DNA from: Gracilaria vermiculophylla
Taxonomy: Eukaryota; Rhodophyta; Florideophyceae; Gracilariales; Gracilariaceae
Direction of reading: 5' to 3'
Assembly (NCBI GenBank): GCA_019155205.2
Contig: JAHNZQ020003148.1
Location: 930,817 to 994,816 of the forward strand
DNA length: 64,000 nucleotides
Shown here: in pieces, positions 44,469 through 52,878 of the stretch
How the letters are laid out: every line of letters starts with the position of its first letter
Numbering within the stretch: position 1 is the first letter of the stretch
Position numbers and translations under genes: made by a program
Notes under the pieces: model-generated
Told to the model about the DNA's origin: nothing
Seen by the model: only the letters and a program-made list of their open reading frames with translations
Databases searched by the model: none

Positions 44469-45083
44469 AGGAGGCAGCAGACCAGGGGCGGGTGCTGAAG
44501 GAGGACGGGAGGGACGACGATATACAAGAGGGTGAGAAAGAGGTATACCGTCACGAGAAAAAGAAGGCGAAACCGCGCGTCATGAATCACGTGTGGCGAT
44601 GCGCAACGGGCGAGGGTCGGCCGGGAGCGTTGACTTGCCTTCGTTGCGATTGATTGACCCCGATCACTTGAATTGGCACCAGAGCCGAAAAAGCAGATAC
44701 GGGATATGTGCGTACGCCAAATTACCAACGGCAGCGCACTTCCGAATCAACAGTACCATGTGTAAGAACTGTAAGTAGCCTTCTTACATCGTGTGAGCAT
44801 TGTAAAGCATCAGAGCGATTGCATTGATGTTTTTCGAAATAAACCAAGACAAGTGTGAAAAAAAAAAGAAAAAAGGCCGTCAACCGGTATGCCCGTCTGA
44901 TGCAGCGTCGCAAACAGCGCCACAGTTTGGCGAGTTCTTGTTCAAGAACGAGGGAATCCGGTTCGCCCTTCGAACTTGAGCCTGTGCGCATCGGCGCTGG
45001 CGGCGCAAGTATCTACCAATCCCACTGACGCCAGAGAGGCCGACACCTGACCATCTGATCGTGGTATCAACAGCGAGCCCAAC
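44469..45083. promoter_or_regulatory. Divergent promoter region, SEC6 / small membrane protein
   Basis: About 615 bp between divergent ATGs, including an A-rich tract at ~44859-44875. No TATA box or other recognised element. Confidence 0.4.
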
Positions 45084-45759
45084 ATGAGCTCAAAGGACGC
45101 GGTCGACGAAGAGCCGCGTTCAGCCTTGAATGAAGTCATTCGCAGCACGCATCAACTTTTGGATCGCACCGTCGAAGGAGCCAAGGTACGGCGGAGTCGT
45201 TGTTCAAGCCGCCCAAAGTCGAAAGCAATTGCGGCACATGGCAAGCTAACATCCGTCATTGCTTGTCGTTCCGTTTCTATCTAGAAACACTCTCCGTTAA
45301 ACGAAGACAGACTAAAAGCCGCTGACGATGCGGTCGCCGGTGTCATCCACAGTACGCATCTGCATTTCACCCAGCGCCCACAAGTGAGCTCAACAACTAA
45401 CCAGCGACCGCGACAAATGGAAATGCACGTGCGATAACGCACTGCAGAAGCGTACCAAGCCGTGAAGCGCATCGCTGTCAACGGCAATCCTGTGGTGATT
45501 CTCAGCTCCGCCGCCGTATTGGGCGCTGCACCGTCCCTGCCATGTACGTAAATGCGTCACGGAGACACATACACGAGCGATGCACGTGGCTGACATGTTC
45601 ATTTACACACATTGTTTTGATGACCGTTCGGACACCAACCAAGTTGGCCCGCGAGCCGTAATTCGAAATGCAGGCTTGGCGGTAGCCATGGCGTCAGTGA
45701 TGATTTATCCGGATCACATCAGATTTTACTTTGGCAATTCGTCCGAGAAGAAGGAGTAA
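45084..45759 (+). CDS. Four-exon small membrane protein of unknown function
   Basis: Exons 45084-45185, 45285-45351, 45448-45543 and 45644-45759 were joined by GT..AG introns of 99, 96 and 100 nt to give 126 residues in one frame. All three donors begin GTACG. The N-terminal ~65 residues are hydrophilic and helical. A first hydrophobic stretch (V-V-I-L-S-S-A-A-V-L-G-A-A) and a second (A-G-L-A-V-A-M-A-S-V-M-I-Y) are separated by F-G-P-R, and the end is charged (S-S-E-K-K-E). This looks like a two-helix hairpin membrane protein; no family recognised. Individual open frames are too short to be noticed alone, and the consistent phases are the main evidence. Confidence 0.65.
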
Positions 45760-45975
45760 GCACAAGTCGTACGTTTGTAGTGCGCTAATCCGAAAGGAAG
45801 CCAAGTAAAACCATAAGAAAAGAAAAAGAGCTTGTGACACATTGCGAGGAGATGGCGGCGGCGGAAAAGAGGCACCGACATTCATTGCTTGGCCATGCAG
45901 CGATGAAAGCGTTGGAGGCGATGTAGACGGCGCGGTGAAGACGAGCACGCACACTGTGCGTTTGGCGGTCACTCC

Positions 45976-46905
45976 CTACGGCATACATATGTGGCGCACT
46001 GAAACCAAACCGAGAGGCGGGTGGAGAATGTGGTTTTGGCTCTGGATGAGACGCAGCTCTGGGTGCGGGCAGTGGCCCTCGCTTTTGGGCAGCTTTGCGG
46101 TGTTTTGCAAGACGGCCGAGACGGAGGCGGTGGCGGTGGAGCAGGCGCGCACGGGGTCTTCTGGAAACCTGTCCAACCAGACCAACAACAGGGCAGCCAT
46201 CAAGTCGCCCGTGCCGGTGAATTTGGCGTCAATGTGCTTGGTGTCGACAGCAAAGCGCAGGTGGCGTTGCGGCGTGTGGTGCGACACCAGAACAGAGATG
46301 GTGTCGGACTGGGGCGCAAACGTGGTGCCGGTGACGATGACGGTGGGGATGTGGTAGCGGTGGTGCAGGAAGCTGCAGGCGGCGAAGGAGTCGCGCTCGT
46401 TGGTGATGGTGGTGTTTGTGAGCAGCGAGAGCTCGAAGGCGTTGGGGGTGAGGACGGTGGCCAGCGGCAGGACGGAGCGCTTGTAAATGTCGACGAGCTG
46501 GTCGGGGACGTAGAGCTTGCCGTTGTCGCCCAGCACGGGGTCGCACACGTACATCAGGGGGCGCGCGCACTCGGAGCGCAGCAGGGCGACGGCGTCGACG
46601 ACGGCGAGCAGGCAGCCGGGGGTGGCCATGAAGCCGGTGAGCAGGTGCGAGGTGGAGGACAGCAGGCCGTTGGCGCGCATGGCGCGCAGCACGGTGCGTA
46701 GGTCGTCGGCGTCGAGGCGGATGCCGGCGGCGCCGTGCTGGTAGCCGGTGTGGTTGGACAACTGGCAAGAGTTGAGGATGTCGACGTCGTAGCCGAGCAG
46801 CTGCAGCGGGAAGGCGGCGGCCCTGTTGCCGACGTAGCCGGAGGTGACATGGCTCTGCACGGACAGCACGCGGCGCGCGACGGCGGCGGCGGCGGCGGCG
46901 GTCAT
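45976..46905 (-). CDS. PDXK: Pyridoxal kinase
   Basis: A 309-residue member of the ribokinase-like PdxK/PdxY family. It phosphorylates pyridoxal, pyridoxine and pyridoxamine to the 5'-phosphates in vitamin B6 salvage. Landmarks: V-L-S-V-Q-S-H-V-T-S-G-Y-V-G-N at the N-terminus; D-I-L-N-S-C-Q-L-S-N-H-T-G-Y; the V-C-D-P-V-L-G-D-N-G-K-L-Y-V substrate loop; L-T-P-N-A-F-E-L; and the anion-hole motif F-T-G-T-G-D. ATG at 46905 follows an alanine-coding GCC repeat region. Upstream in-frame codons run into a GC-rich tandem repeat and are not counted. No intron. Confidence 0.93.
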   Translation of the reverse strand: MTAAAAAAVARRVLSVQSHVTSGYVGNRAAAFPLQLLGYDVDILNSCQLSNHTGYQHGAAGIRLDADDLRTVLRAMRANGLLSSTSHLLTGFMATPGCLLAVVDAVALLRSECARPLMYVCDPVLGDNGKLYVPDQLVDIYKRSVLPLATVLTPNAFELSLLTNTTITNERDSFAACSFLHHRYHIPTVIVTGTTFAPQSDTISVLVSHHTPQRHLRFAVDTKHIDAKFTGTGDLMAALLLVWLDRFPEDPVRACSTATASVSAVLQNTAKLPKSEGHCPHPELRLIQSQNHILHPPLGLVSVRHICMP

Positions 46906-47279
46906 GGCGACGGGGGGGGGGGGGGACCGCCTTTTTGGAACGCGGCGCGGCGGTGACGCGGCTCGGCGATGGCGCGGCGCGGCGATGGCGCGGCGCGGCG
47001 ATGGCGCGGCGCGGTGGTGGCGCGGCGGTGCGGCGCAACGTGGCGACGCGCCGGCGGCTCGGCAGCGCAGCGCCATGTTGCACGGAAAGCAACGAGAGCG
47101 CAGCAAGTCGCCCATTGGATGGCAATGCACACTGTAAGCACGCCACATGCGACGTGCAAGCGCGCACTAAGTGCGGTGCGCAGAGCTCCGCACGCGCCGC
47201 GCGCAGTGTAACTTTTGCCCTTCTCTCCTGCTGTGCGCGCGGCGGGGGCGTCTTCGCGGCGTCGCCCCATCTGTCTCGC
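46906..47279. promoter_or_regulatory. Divergent promoter, PDXK / PP2A B56
   Basis: 374 bp of extremely GC-rich DNA between divergent start codons. It includes a G run at 46912-46925 and a 16-nt tandem repeat. No TATA element seen. Confidence 0.45.
46965..47012. repeat. 16-nt GC-rich tandem repeat
   Basis: Three consecutive copies of GGCGATGGCGCGGCGC, with degenerate copies on both sides, in the divergent promoter of PDXK and the B56 gene (46906-47279). Confidence 0.8.
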
Positions 47280-48954
47280 ATGGACCTTCTTTCGCCCATT
47301 TCCGGTACGTCGCAGTGCCTGCGCCTTCCCCCCCCGCCGCCGCGTCGCCGCGTCTCCTCCCCACCAACACTGCGCTAACTCCCCCAATTGCAACACTCTC
47401 CTCCCCCCAAAAACATTTCAAGACTTTGCTCCTCATCAACAAACGTCCGTGTTCCTCGCCAAGCTCAAACAATGCGAAACAAACGGTGACTTGAGCATGG
47501 GCTCGCTGCGCCTGCCCGGGCGCGAAGTCAAGCAGCGGCTGCTGATGGACATTGCGGCGTACATGTGCTCGCAGCGCAACGCGCTCAATGACAGCACGTG
47601 CAAGCCGTTCATGCGCATGATCAGTGCCAACATCATGCGCGCGCTGCCGCAGGGCAGCGGCGCCAAGCAGCCGCCGCCGCCGCAGCAGCAGCACCAGCAG
47701 CAGCAGCATCAGCCGCCGCCGCCGCCGCAGCAGCAGCAGCAGCAGCTGTATGACGGCGACGGCGACGAGCCGTTTCTGGACCCCGACTGGGCGCACCTGC
47801 ACATGGTGTACGAACTGCTGCGGCGCTTCGTGGTGTCGGCGGACGTGGAGCCCAGGCGCGCGCGCGCGTGCATCACGGAGCGCTTCGTGACGGCGCTGGT
47901 GGAGCTGTTCGACTCGCAGGACGCGCGCGAGCGCGACTGCCTCAAGACTATTCTGCACCGCATCTACGGCAAGATGATGGCGCTGCGCGTGCACATCCGG
48001 CACGCCATCAGCGACGTGTTCCAGCGCGTGGTGTACGAGCGCGCGCGCTTCAGCGGCGTGGCGGAGCTGCTGGAGATCTTGGGCTCCATCATCAACGGCT
48101 TCGCCGTGCCGCTCAAGGAGGAGCACAAGCAGCTGCTGCGGCAGGCGCTGCTGCCGCTGCACCTGCCGGACAGCATGCCGCAGTACCACGTGCAGCTGAG
48201 CTTTTGCGTGACGCAGTTTGGCGAGAAGGACGCGTCGCTGTGCTGCGACGTGGTGAGCTTCCTGCTGCGCCACTGGCCGGTGACGCACTCGCGCAAGGAG
48301 GTGATGATTCTCAACGAGGTGGAGGAGGTGCTGGAGCTGGCGCGTGCGGAGGACATGCGCCCCGTGGCGGCGGCGCTGTTCCGGCGCATCGGGCGGTGCA
48401 TCGAGTCGGCGCACTTCCAGGTGGCCGAGCGCGCGCTGTTCTACTGGAACAACGAGTACGTGGTGAGCCTGATGATGCAGTACCGGCACGAGGTGATGGC
48501 GGGCGTGTTGGGGCCGCTGAGGCGCAACGCGTCGTCGCACTGGAACGCCAACGTGCTGTCGCTGTCGTGCAACGTGCAGCAGCTGCTGAGCGAGATGGAC
48601 GGCAAGCTGTTCGAGCGCTGCCGCGCGCGGTTCGAGCGCGAGGCGGCGGAGGAGCAGCGGCGCGCGGCGGAGCGCGACGTGCGGTGGCAGCAGGTGTACC
48701 GGCTGGCGGCGGCGCGCAGCGGTGCGGGGGGGAGGGAGGGGGTGGCCAAGCAGGGGCGAAAGGCGGCGCAGGGGGAAAAGGCGGCGCAGGGGGAAAAGGC
48801 GGCGCAGGGGGAAAAGGCGGCGCAGGGGGAAAAGGTGGCGCAGGGGGAAAAGGCGGCGAAGGGGGGACAGGGGGGGAAGGACGGGACGGAGGGAAGGGAG
48901 GGGCGGGAGAGAAGGGAGGGGAAGGGTCGCGGGGGAGGGGGGGAGAGGGCAACG
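47280..48954 (+). CDS. PPP2R5: PP2A regulatory subunit B56 (B'), 3' end lost in assembly gap
   Basis: A B56-type regulatory subunit, which directs protein phosphatase 2A to substrates carrying LxxIxE motifs. Exons 47280-47304 and 47423-48954, with a 118-nt intron (GTACGT...TCAAG), give 519 residues before the N gap. The HEAT-repeat core is unmistakable: L-L-R-R-F-V, E-L-F-D-S-Q-D-A-R-E-R-D, L-K-T-I-L-H-R-I-Y-G-K, E-L-L-E-I-L-G-S-I-I-N-G-F-A, H-F-Q-V-A-E-R-A-L-F-Y-W-N-N-E-Y. Departures: a Gln/Pro-rich insertion encoded by CAG/CCG repeats (47680-47748), and a basic Gly/Lys tail made of AAQGEK repeats after the core. The true C-terminus is unknown because the frame runs into Ns. The 25-nt first exon is inferred from splice signals. 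Confidence 0.9.
48763..48870 (+). repeat. 18-nt tandem repeat coding AAQGEK
   Basis: About six copies of GCGGCGCAGGGGGAAAAG in frame in the B56 C-terminal tail; the last copies diverge. G-rich purine DNA then continues to the gap edge. Confidence 0.9.
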
Positions 48955-49054
48955 NNNNNNNNNNNNNNNNNNNNNNNNNNNNNNNNNNNNNNNNNNNNNN
49001 NNNNNNNNNNNNNNNNNNNNNNNNNNNNNNNNNNNNNNNNNNNNNNNNNNNNNN
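48955..49054. other. Assembly gap of 100 N
   Basis: Exactly 100 Ns, the conventional placeholder for a gap of unknown size. Any translation across it is an artefact. G-rich sequence lies to its left and C-rich to its right. Confidence 0.98.
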
Positions 49055-49152
49055 GCTGCGCCTTGGCGCGCAGCTCGCGCCCTTTTGGTGCGCCCCCCAC
49101 CCCGGTGCTCACCCTCCTACACCGCGCAACACGCCAAAAAAATATACCCACG

Positions 49153-49155
<3 letters not shown>
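49055..49155. repeat. 101-bp exact copy of 54347-54447 at gap edge
   Basis: The 101 bases directly after the gap are identical by eye to 54347-54447, the promoter between the MDR and ALKBH6 genes. Identity ends where a C homopolymer begins. A contig-end misassembly is more likely than a true duplication. Confidence 0.85.
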
Positions 49156-49197
<42 letters not shown>

Positions 49198-49199
49198 TT

Positions 49200-49264
<65 letters not shown>
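49153..49264. repeat. Long poly-C tract
   Basis: 45 Cs, then TTT at 49198-49200, then 64 Cs. Such a homopolymer next to a gap is suspect as a sequencing/assembly product. Confidence 0.9.
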
Positions 49265-49266
<2 letters not shown>

Positions 49267-49386
49267 AACCCCCCAACTATCCCACCACATCCATCAACAC
49301 CACCACCTCCTTCACACCCGCCCTCCTCCCACCGCCTCCTCCCCCCCTCCCCCTCCACCCCCCATACACACCCACCCGTCCCCCCC

Positions 49387-50427
49387 ATGTCCCCGCTCCC
49401 TCCCTCCCCCCACACCTCTTCCCCCCTCCCCGTCAACTCCAACAACAACAGCAGCAACAACAGCTGCGGCTCCAGCTCCGCCACCGCCTGCGCCACCGCC
49501 TCGTCCGCGCCCGCCTTTCACCACGCCGCGCTCCCCACTGCCGCCGCCACCGCCACAGCCGTGCTGCCCATCAACAGCGTGGCGCCGCCCGCGCCCGCGC
49601 ACCCCCCCACCGCCGCCGCCGCCGCCGCCTCCGCCGCCGTCGCCACCATGCACCGCTCGTTCAAGCCGTCGGCGCCCGTGGCCGTGCCGTTGCCCATGGC
49701 GCGCCCCCGCCACGCGCGCCAGCCGCGCCGCCGCGCCGCGCCCGACCTGCCGCCCGACGAGCCCATGCCGCGCTCGCTGCCCGACGTGCCGCCCAGCTTC
49801 CCCGCCACGCTGTTTGGCGCACTGTCGCCCGACGACGAGCACGTGACCGTGTGGGAGCCGCTCACCGGCAAGACCGTGGCCGGCAACGCCGCGCCGTACC
49901 GCCGCAACCTGTCGTCGTGGCTGGCGGCGCACCCGGGCTGGGAGGAGAAGTCGGACGAACTCAAGTCGTCCAAGCGCCGATCGGCCGCGCGCCGCGCGCG
50001 CGCCGCCGCCGACGCCTTCTCCGTGCTGTGCTGCTACCCGGTGGCGGGCGTGCTGGCCGACGACGCGGCGCGCCGCCTGGCCGCGCTGCCGCGCCCCGCG
50101 CGCGCGCACCACCACCACGCCGCCGCCATCATGTCGTGGACGCCCGACGACTTTGTGCGCCTGCAGGAGGCGTTGTTTGCGCTGGCGCAGCACTGCCGCT
50201 CGCTGTCGTGCGCCGCGCACGCGCTGGACGACGCGAGCTGGCTCAAGGTGCTGCGTGCCGTGGGCGCCCCCAAGGCGCTCGCCAGCGTGCTGTACTGCTC
50301 TCACCACATGCTCAAGCGCGGCATGCTGCAGACGGCGCAGCACGTGTCGCCGCACCACGTGCTGCAACACCAACTGGCGGCGGCGGCGACGGCGACGGCG
50401 ACGGCGGCGACGTCGCCGTCGTCGTCT

Positions 50428-50468
<41 letters not shown>

Positions 50469-51171
50469 GCCGCTGTGCTTGTCTTCGCCGGCGGCGGCGA
50501 CGACGGCGGCGGCGGCGGCGGCGGCTGCGCCGTTGGCGGCCAACAGCGGCGTGGGGTCGCCGTCGTCCGTGGGGTGGCACGAGCTGGCGTCGTCGCCGCT
50601 GCGCGGGTGGCTACAGTGCGACGCCAGCGCGGCGCTGCTGGAGCGGTCGTTCCGGGCGCCGCGTGAGCCACGCGTGACGGTGTGGAACCCGACCAACGGG
50701 CGGACGATTTCGGGCAACGCGGCGCCGTGCCGGCGCAACCTGCAGGCGTGGATGCAGCAGCACCCGGGGTGGGTGCCCAAGGACGAGACGCAGCTGAGCT
50801 CGTTCCGGCGCAACCGCGGCCGCAAGGGGCGCGCGCCCAAGCACGCGGGCGGCGGCGCGGTGGGCGCCAAGCGCGCCGCGGCGGGCGGCGGCGGCGGCGG
50901 CGGCGGCAGCGGCGCCAAGTGGGCGCGCGCCGACGTGGTGGTGGACGGCGAGTCGGCGCACTTTCACGACGCGCTGCAGGGGCTGCTGGTGCTGTCGCGG
51001 AGCGCGGGGGGCACGCGAAGCGGCATGACGTCGAGCGTGTCGTGCTCGTCGCTGGAGGAGGAGGGGGAGGGGGAGGAAGCGGAGCAGGGGGGGGAGGCGG
51101 AGGAGGACGGCGACGAGGCGATGATGAGCGACGTGGGCGAGCAGGCGGCGGTGGAGCTGATGGAGATGTGA
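49387..51171 (+). CDS. Protein with two copies of a W-P-G-GNAAP motif
   Basis: 594 residues from the ATG at 49387. An alternative start at 49648 has a consensus context (gccaccATGc) and gives 507. The protein has a low-complexity Ser/Asn/Ala/Pro N-terminus. Copy 1 of a ~40-residue motif is at about residues 151-195 (V-T-V-W-E-P-L-T-G-K...A-G-N-A-A-P, then R-R-N-L..W...H-P-G-W). A helical middle region, and a Ser run from TCG repeats (about 50412-50469), precede copy 2 at about residues 430-475 (V-T-V-W-N-P-T-N-G-R...S-G-N-A-A-P, then R-R-N-L..W...H-P-G-W). Basic stretches follow each copy; the C-terminus is acidic. I do not recognise the family. Basic residues after a Trp/Pro/Gly-rich module suggest nucleic-acid binding, as inference only. 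Confidence 0.7.
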
Positions 51172-51739
51172 GGGCGGGGGGGGGGGGGGGGGCGGGGGGG
51201 GCGGTGCTGTGACACGTGTAGGTGCGCAAATGTACAAAAAAAGAAAAAAAAAGGAAGCGACGACGTAGAGAGTAGATTTGATGCGATAGCACAGCGCTAA
51301 AACAACAAACTGTGCGTGTTTGTATAGGCGGAGGGTGAATTTGCGCGACGCGGCGCGCGCGACGCGGGCCGCGTGGCGGCGCGGCGTGGCGGCGTGGCGG
51401 CGCGGCCGCGCGGTGGCGCAGCGGCGCGGCGGCGCAGTCACGCGAGCGCGGGGGCGGTGGCGGCGGCGAGCGGCGGGCGGCGGGTGGCGGGCGGCGGGCG
51501 GCGGGCGGCGGGCGGCGGGCGGCGGGCGGCGGGCGGCGGCAGGTGGCAGCCACGGCGGGCGGCGCGCCGCGTGCCGCGGCGGCGGCTCGCGGCTGCACGC
51601 CGAAATGCAGCGCGCGCGCGGCGCGCGGCGCGCGGCGCGCGGCGCGCGGCGCGCAGCGCGCCACGCGCAGTGGGCGCGCGCCTTTTTGCGCTGCGCGCGC
51701 GCACGTGTGGCTGCCGCCCGCCTGCCGCACGCTCCGCGC
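51172..51739. other. GC-rich intergenic region with tandem repeats
   Basis: A G run at 51174-51202, then an A-rich patch, then (GGCGGGC)n-type repeats at about 51475-51540 and GCGCGCGG repeats at 51610-51655. It holds the 3' flank of the motif protein and the promoter of the METTL18 homologue. Open frames here are low-complexity artefacts. Confidence 0.55.
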
Positions 51740-52666
51740 ATGGCGTTCCGCTTCCACTTTGGGGCGCGCACGCCGCCGACCGCCGCTGCCGCCGTCAATG
51801 GCGCGGGCGCGGACGCGGCCACGGCCACGGCCACGGACGCGGCCACGGCCACGGCCACGGCCACGGCCACGGACGCGCCCACGGCCGCGGACGCGCCCAC
51901 GGCCACGGCCACGGGCGCGGCCACGGACGCGGCCAGCATGGGCGTGGCGCGCGACGAGGCGCGCGCGCGCGAGGTGGTGCCGCGCGCCGCGCCGCACGCG
52001 GTGTTCGACGTGGTGGATGTGGGCGGGGTGCAGCTGCGCATTGCGCGCGCGGAGGCGCCGCGCGCGCTGGCGCCGGCCGGCGCCGACATCGTGCCCGCCG
52101 TGTACGAGGGCGGGTACAAGCTGTGGGAGGGCGCGGGCGACCTGGCGCTGCACGTGCTGCGCGGCGGCGCGGCGTGCGGCGGCAAGGCGGTGCTGGAGCT
52201 GGGCGCCGGGCACGCGCTGCCGGCGCTGGTGGCGGCGCGCCAGCGCCCCGGCGCGCTGTGCGTGCACGACTACAACGAGCGCGTGGTGCACGACGTGACG
52301 GCGCCCAACGTGCGCGCCAACGCGCGCGACGCGCGCGCGCGCTTCTTCGCCGGCAGCTGGTGGCAGCTGCCGGCGGTGCTGCGCCCCGCGCGCTTCGACG
52401 TGGTGCTGTCGGCCGAGGGCGCGTACGGCGCGGCGCAGTGCGCCGCGCTGGCCGACTGCGTGTGCCGCTGCCTGGCGCCGCGCGGCGTGGCGCTGGTGGC
52501 GGCCAAGACGTACTACTTTGGGCTGGACGGCGGCACGGCGGCGCTGCGGCGCGCGCTGGCGCTGGCGGCGGCGCGGCACCACGTGCGCGAGCGCGTGCGC
52601 GTGGTGCGCGAGTTGCGCGACGGGCGCAGCAACGTGCGCGAGATCCTGCAAATCTCACTTGTTTAA
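51740..52666 (+). CDS. METTL18: METTL18/HPM1-like protein-histidine methyltransferase
   Basis: A 308-residue class I methyltransferase. METTL18 and yeast Hpm1 methylate a histidine of ribosomal protein uL3. Family landmarks: D-I-V-P-A-V-Y-E-G-G-Y-K-L-W-E-G before the SAM domain; SAM motif I V-L-E-L-G-A-G-H-A-L-P; V-H-D-Y-N-E-R-V-V; a P-N-V after it; and the late A-A-K-T-Y-Y-F-G-L-D-G-G motif. Residues ~20-70 are an Ala/Thr/Asp repeat produced by a GGCCAC hexamer microsatellite (51815-51940) and are not part of the domain. ATG at 51740 (gcgcATGgcg). Intronless. GC at third positions is extreme, as in its neighbours. Confidence 0.85.
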   Translation: MAFRFHFGARTPPTAAAAVNGAGADAATATATDAATATATATATDAPTAADAPTATATGAATDAASMGVARDEARAREVVPRAAPHAVFDVVDVGGVQLRIARAEAPRALAPAGADIVPAVYEGGYKLWEGAGDLALHVLRGGAACGGKAVLELGAGHALPALVAARQRPGALCVHDYNERVVHDVTAPNVRANARDARARFFAGSWWQLPAVLRPARFDVVLSAEGAYGAAQCAALADCVCRCLAPRGVALVAAKTYYFGLDGGTAALRRALALAAARHHVRERVRVVRELRDGRSNVREILQISLV

Positions 52667-52878
52667 ACAACGACGCAACGGCGCGCGCCGCTGTCGTGCG
52701 CCGCTTTGCTTCTCTTGTGCGTGCACCACACCTTTTTGCGCAGTGCCGCACGCCGCCGCACGCCGCCGCGCGCCGCCGCGCGCCGCCGCACACGCGACAC
52801 AAGCGCCGCGCGCGCTTGTACGCTCTCACGTCTGCGCAACTTATCGGCAAGCAAAAAACAAAAAAAAACCTAACTCAA
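52667..52878. other. Convergent 3' flanks of METTL18 and MDR genes
   Basis: 212 bp of GC-rich DNA with a CGCCGC repeat and an A-rich patch at ~52848-52868. No gene. Confidence 0.4.

Noticed and set aside
47215..51171. Single 1318-codon frame through the gap
   Set aside because: It joins the B56 gene and the next gene only because Ns and poly-C contain no stops; the two ends encode unrelated proteins.
50312..52651. Minus-strand frames of 350-780 codons over the GC-rich genes
   Set aside because: Arg/Ala/Pro-rich antisense shadows of the motif protein and METTL18, without any domain.
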